Positions 5,433-7,730 of a stretch of DNA of 7,730 bases are shown here, piece by piece. Below the pieces are notes generated by a model, which saw only the letters and a list, made by a program, of their open reading frames with translations, made no database searches and was not told the DNA's origin. Each line of letters opens with the position of its first letter. Positions within the stretch are counted from its first letter, which is position 1. Origin of the DNA: CAYLNK01 sp964384675 (GTDB lineage: Bacteria > Acidobacteriota > Thermoanaerobaculia > UBA5066); the NCBI GenBank assembly GCA_964384675.1, contig CAYLNK010000319.1, positions 1 through 7,730 of the forward strand, written 5' to 3'. The position numbers and the translations under genes are program-made.

Positions 5433-7664
5433 CTAGAACGAGCCGGAGAGGCTGAAGAGTGCGCCCCGGCCCGGCGCGAGGATGTTGTTCTCGTCGGCGG
5501 AGTCCGCGTACCCCTTGTCGAGGACGTTGCGGACCGCGACGGTGATCGAGAGCAGGTTGGAGAGGCGGTAGCCGGCCGACAGGTCGAGCCTGCCGTAGCC
5601 CGCGATCGGGACCTCCGCGGCCCCCGGCCGGTCGTCCCGGGCCATCGCGAGGAAGCGGGCCCGCCAGAAGAGCCCTTCGAGCGGCTCGTGGTCGACGATC
5701 AGCTGCGCCGTCGGCGGGAGGATGTCGGTCGCCCACGTCCCGTCGTCGAGCACCCTTCCCTGGGAGAGAGAGCCGATCAACCGCACGACGAGCCGGCGCG
5801 ACACCCTCACGTCGGTCTCCAGCTCGACGCCGGCGATCTCGGCCTGGCCCCGGTTCCGGAAGAGGTTGTCGTCGCCGGAGCGGTACCGTTCGACGAGGTC
5901 GGAGATCCGGTAGACGTAGCCGGACAGACCGAGGCTCACGGGCCCCACGTGGCCGCGCGCCGAGAGGTCCCACTGGTTCGCGGTCTCGGCCTCGAGGTCC
6001 GGGTTCCCGACCACGAAGCCGCGGCCCGAGACGCCGCGGAAATAGCGATCCGAGAGGGTCGGGTCGCGGAAGCCGCGCGAGTACTGCGCGGCGATGCGCC
6101 ACTCCGGGGCGACCGCGTAGGAGAGGGCCGCGAAGCCCGAGAGCGCGCCGTTGGAGGTCGAGCGGTCGCCGTAGTAGCCCGCGGTGTTGCGGGTCGAGAC
6201 GGCGTCCCCGCGGAGGCCGGCGGTGAGCGTCAGCCGGTCCGCGACGAGGGGCACGTCTCCCTCGACGAAGGCGCCCCAGTCCGTCCGCCTGGCGTCCTCG
6301 ACCGCCACCTCGGTCGTCGTCGTCGTGGGCGTCCCCGAGGCGTTGAAGCTCTCGGTGATGTTGAGGGCCGTCAGGCCGAAGCGGCCGTTCACGTCGACGC
6401 CGACCCGCAGCCCCACCGGTCCGATCGCGCGCCTCCCGAGCAGGCGCACCGAGAAGTCCTTGGCGTCGACGTCGGCGAGCGAGTTGCGCAGAGTGGTCGT
6501 CCCGACGGGCCGGCGCTGCCGGTTCGTCACGATCCGGTAGCCGCCGCCGAACGCCCTCACCTCGAGAGAGGAGAAGCCGAGCACGTCCGAGGCGTCGAGG
6601 CCGAGCGTGAAGCGCGACGAGTCCTCGATCGGGTAGAAGGTGCGCGTCGCCGGCAGGTCGGCCTGCGGCTTGCCCATCTCCCTCACCTCGTCGACCTGAT
6701 AGCCGGCCCAGAGGCGCGTCGAACCGACGGGGACCAGCCAGCGGAGGGAGAGGCCGCGGTCCCGCGCCGCCGAGTTGTCCTGCGTGGCGACGGGGGACTC
6801 GTAGTCGCGCTGGGCCCTCTGGTAGCCGCTGACCGCGAGCGCGGTCGGTCCGACCGGCACGTTGAGAGCGATCCCGGCCGACGACTCGGGTAGGCCGCCG
6901 GTGCCGGCCGAGAGCCGGTACCTCGCGCCGAACGCGCCGAGGGCCGGCATCGGGGTCTTCGCGTGGACCACGCCGCCCAGCGCGTCGGAGCCGTAGGCGA
7001 CCGAGCCCGGTCCGCGCACGACCTCGACGTTCTCGAGGGCGAAGGGATTCAGGTACGAGGCCGACGGCCCGACGCGGCGCTCGGCGCTCACCCGGCCGTC
7101 GTCGAGCATCACCAGGGTCCGCCCGCGGGCCAGGCCGCGGACGACCGGCACCGAGCTCGTGCTCTCGTCGCTCTTGGCCACGCCGGGGAGCGTCTCGAGG
7201 ACCTCCGAGAGGCGGCCGGGGCTGCGCTCCTCGAGCTCGCGCCGCGAGACCAGCGACACCGGATCGGCCGGCGGGGCGAGGAGCGACGCCGCGGTCGCCG
7301 CCGAGACGAGCACCTCGGTGCTGCGGGCCTCCGGGAGCACGACGTCGTGGACCGTGGCGTCCCGTGACACGCGCTCGACCCGAACGCTGCCCAGCCAGGC
7401 GCCGCTCGGCGAGAAGACGCCGAGCTCGAACGGCGGCGCCGGCTCGGACTCGAGGGTGAGCACGCCCTGCGGGTCGGCGGCGACGGAGCCGGCACGCCCG
7501 AGGATCGAGACGCGGGCCGCCGCGATCGGCTTTCCCGCCGCGTCGACGACGCGGTAGCGCGCCGCCAGGAGCGGCGACGCCCCGCCGAGGGTGAGGAGGA
7601 GGAGGGCCTCGAAGAGGCGAATGGCGCGGGGGGCCGGGCCCTCCGCGCGGGAATCGGGGTACAT
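5433..7664 (-). CDS. TonB-dependent outer-membrane receptor with N-terminal regulatory-like domain
   Basis: A 743-residue outer-membrane receptor, complete and of normal length. In order: signal peptide 1-35 (core LFEALLLLTLGG, cut near LLAA); a carboxypeptidase-regulatory-like Ig-fold domain about 37-112 (YRVVDAAGKPIAAARVSIL); a TonB-box-like STEVLVSA at 115-122; a plug domain about 134-237 with RLSEVLETLPGV, VVRGLARGRTLVMLDDGRV and VEVVRGPGSVAYGSDALGG; then a 22-strand-type barrel from about 248 that ends in Phe, the usual signal for the BAM machinery. Barrel landmarks include SRGFRDPTLSDRYFRG and GNPDLEAETANQWDL. Such receptors import siderophores, haem, cobalamin or glycans using TonB energy; the substrate is not readable here. 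The ATG at 7664 is preferred because AAAGGGA lies 8 nt upstream; the in-frame ATG at 7688 has GGAG only 2 nt away. No ABC importer or ExbBD gene is in the window, and no riboswitch can be judged from the 42 nt upstream of 7688. Confidence 0.92.
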   Translation of the reverse strand: MYPDSRAEGPAPRAIRLFEALLLLTLGGASPLLAARYRVVDAAGKPIAAARVSILGRAGSVAADPQGVLTLESEPAPPFELGVFSPSGAWLGSVRVERVSRDATVHDVVLPEARSTEVLVSAATAASLLAPPADPVSLVSRRELEERSPGRLSEVLETLPGVAKSDESTSSVPVVRGLARGRTLVMLDDGRVSAERRVGPSASYLNPFALENVEVVRGPGSVAYGSDALGGVVHAKTPMPALGAFGARYRLSAGTGGLPESSAGIALNVPVGPTALAVSGYQRAQRDYESPVATQDNSAARDRGLSLRWLVPVGSTRLWAGYQVDEVREMGKPQADLPATRTFYPIEDSSRFTLGLDASDVLGFSSLEVRAFGGGYRIVTNRQRRPVGTTTLRNSLADVDAKDFSVRLLGRRAIGPVGLRVGVDVNGRFGLTALNITESFNASGTPTTTTTEVAVEDARRTDWGAFVEGDVPLVADRLTLTAGLRGDAVSTRNTAGYYGDRSTSNGALSGFAALSYAVAPEWRIAAQYSRGFRDPTLSDRYFRGVSGRGFVVGNPDLEAETANQWDLSARGHVGPVSLGLSGYVYRISDLVERYRSGDDNLFRNRGQAEIAGVELETDVRVSRRLVVRLIGSLSQGRVLDDGTWATDILPPTAQLIVDHEPLEGLFWRARFLAMARDDRPGAAEVPIAGYGRLDLSAGYRLSNLLSITVAVRNVLDKGYADSADENNILAPGRGALFSLSGSF

Positions 7665-7672
7665 CTTGATCG

Positions 7673-7679
7673 TCCCTTT
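7673..7679 (-). promoter_or_regulatory. Ribosome binding site favouring the 7664 start of the receptor
   Basis: On the minus strand AAAGGGA is followed by 8 nt and then the ATG at 7664. This spacing is normal, whereas the upstream ATG at 7688 has its GGAG almost touching the start codon. Between this site and the window edge, a 5-bp stem (CGGCG 7716-7720 with CGCCG 7725-7729) is the only other structure seen. Confidence 0.45.
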
Positions 7680-7730
7680 CTGGAGCATCTCTCCGGATGG
7701 AAAGCGGAACCCTCGCGGCGGGAGCGCCGG

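Noticed and set aside
6313..6324. GTC triplet run in the receptor gene
   Set aside because: Four units encoding part of a Thr run in a likely surface loop; short and in frame, with no sign of a separate function.
5688..6893. A 401-codon + strand open frame antisense to the receptor
   Set aside because: No recognisable domain and Arg/Glu/Val-rich composition; explained as a shadow of the receptor gene.

Overview
The window is very GC-rich, coding-dense bacterial chromosome from a Gram-negative organism. It carries a TonB-dependent outer-membrane receptor, a TonB C-terminal-domain protein and two exported proteins. A TIGR02147/DUF4423 regulator, a receptor with a carboxypeptidase-regulatory-like N-terminal domain, and the GC-rich codon use would fit Acidobacteriota (Thermoanaerobaculia-like), Myxococcota or a neighbouring lineage. 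That placement is inference only; there is no rRNA or other marker gene. I see no phage, transposon, CRISPR, tRNA or rRNA signature.

Layout. (1) Positions 1-593 (+): the C-terminal part of an M23/LytM-fold protein, cut by the window edge, with two of the five usual active-site positions replaced. (2) Positions 601-3110 (-): a tight three-gene cluster, transcribed as GNAT acetyltransferase, then PGM1-type ATP-grasp peptide ligase, then a small TonB-C-domain protein, with gaps of 16 and 7 nt. (3) Positions 3160-3592 (+): a single-domain globin with a strong ribosome binding site, closed by a perfect 11-bp hairpin terminator that begins inside its stop codon. (4) Positions 3645-4804 (+): a TIGR02147-family regulator followed after 2 nt by a VOC/glyoxalase-fold protein. 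(5) Positions 4825-5389 (+): a secreted DUF1579-like protein whose Shine-Dalgarno sequence is entirely inside a 14-bp hairpin. (6) Positions 5395-7664 (-): a convergent-gene hairpin and a complete TonB-dependent receptor.

How the genes may work together. The ligase/GNAT pair looks like a small-molecule or peptide-modifying unit, but no precursor peptide, transporter or second tailoring gene is present here, so its substrate is unknown. The regulator and VOC protein are translationally coupled and probably act together. The TonB-dependent receptor has no transporter partner in the window. The most notable non-coding signal is the hairpin at 4825-4856, whose two non-Watson-Crick pairs are both G-U in the + strand RNA, as expected for an RNA element controlling translation of the downstream gene. 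No intergenic stretch exceeds 300 bases; the longest is 77 nt (3568-3644).
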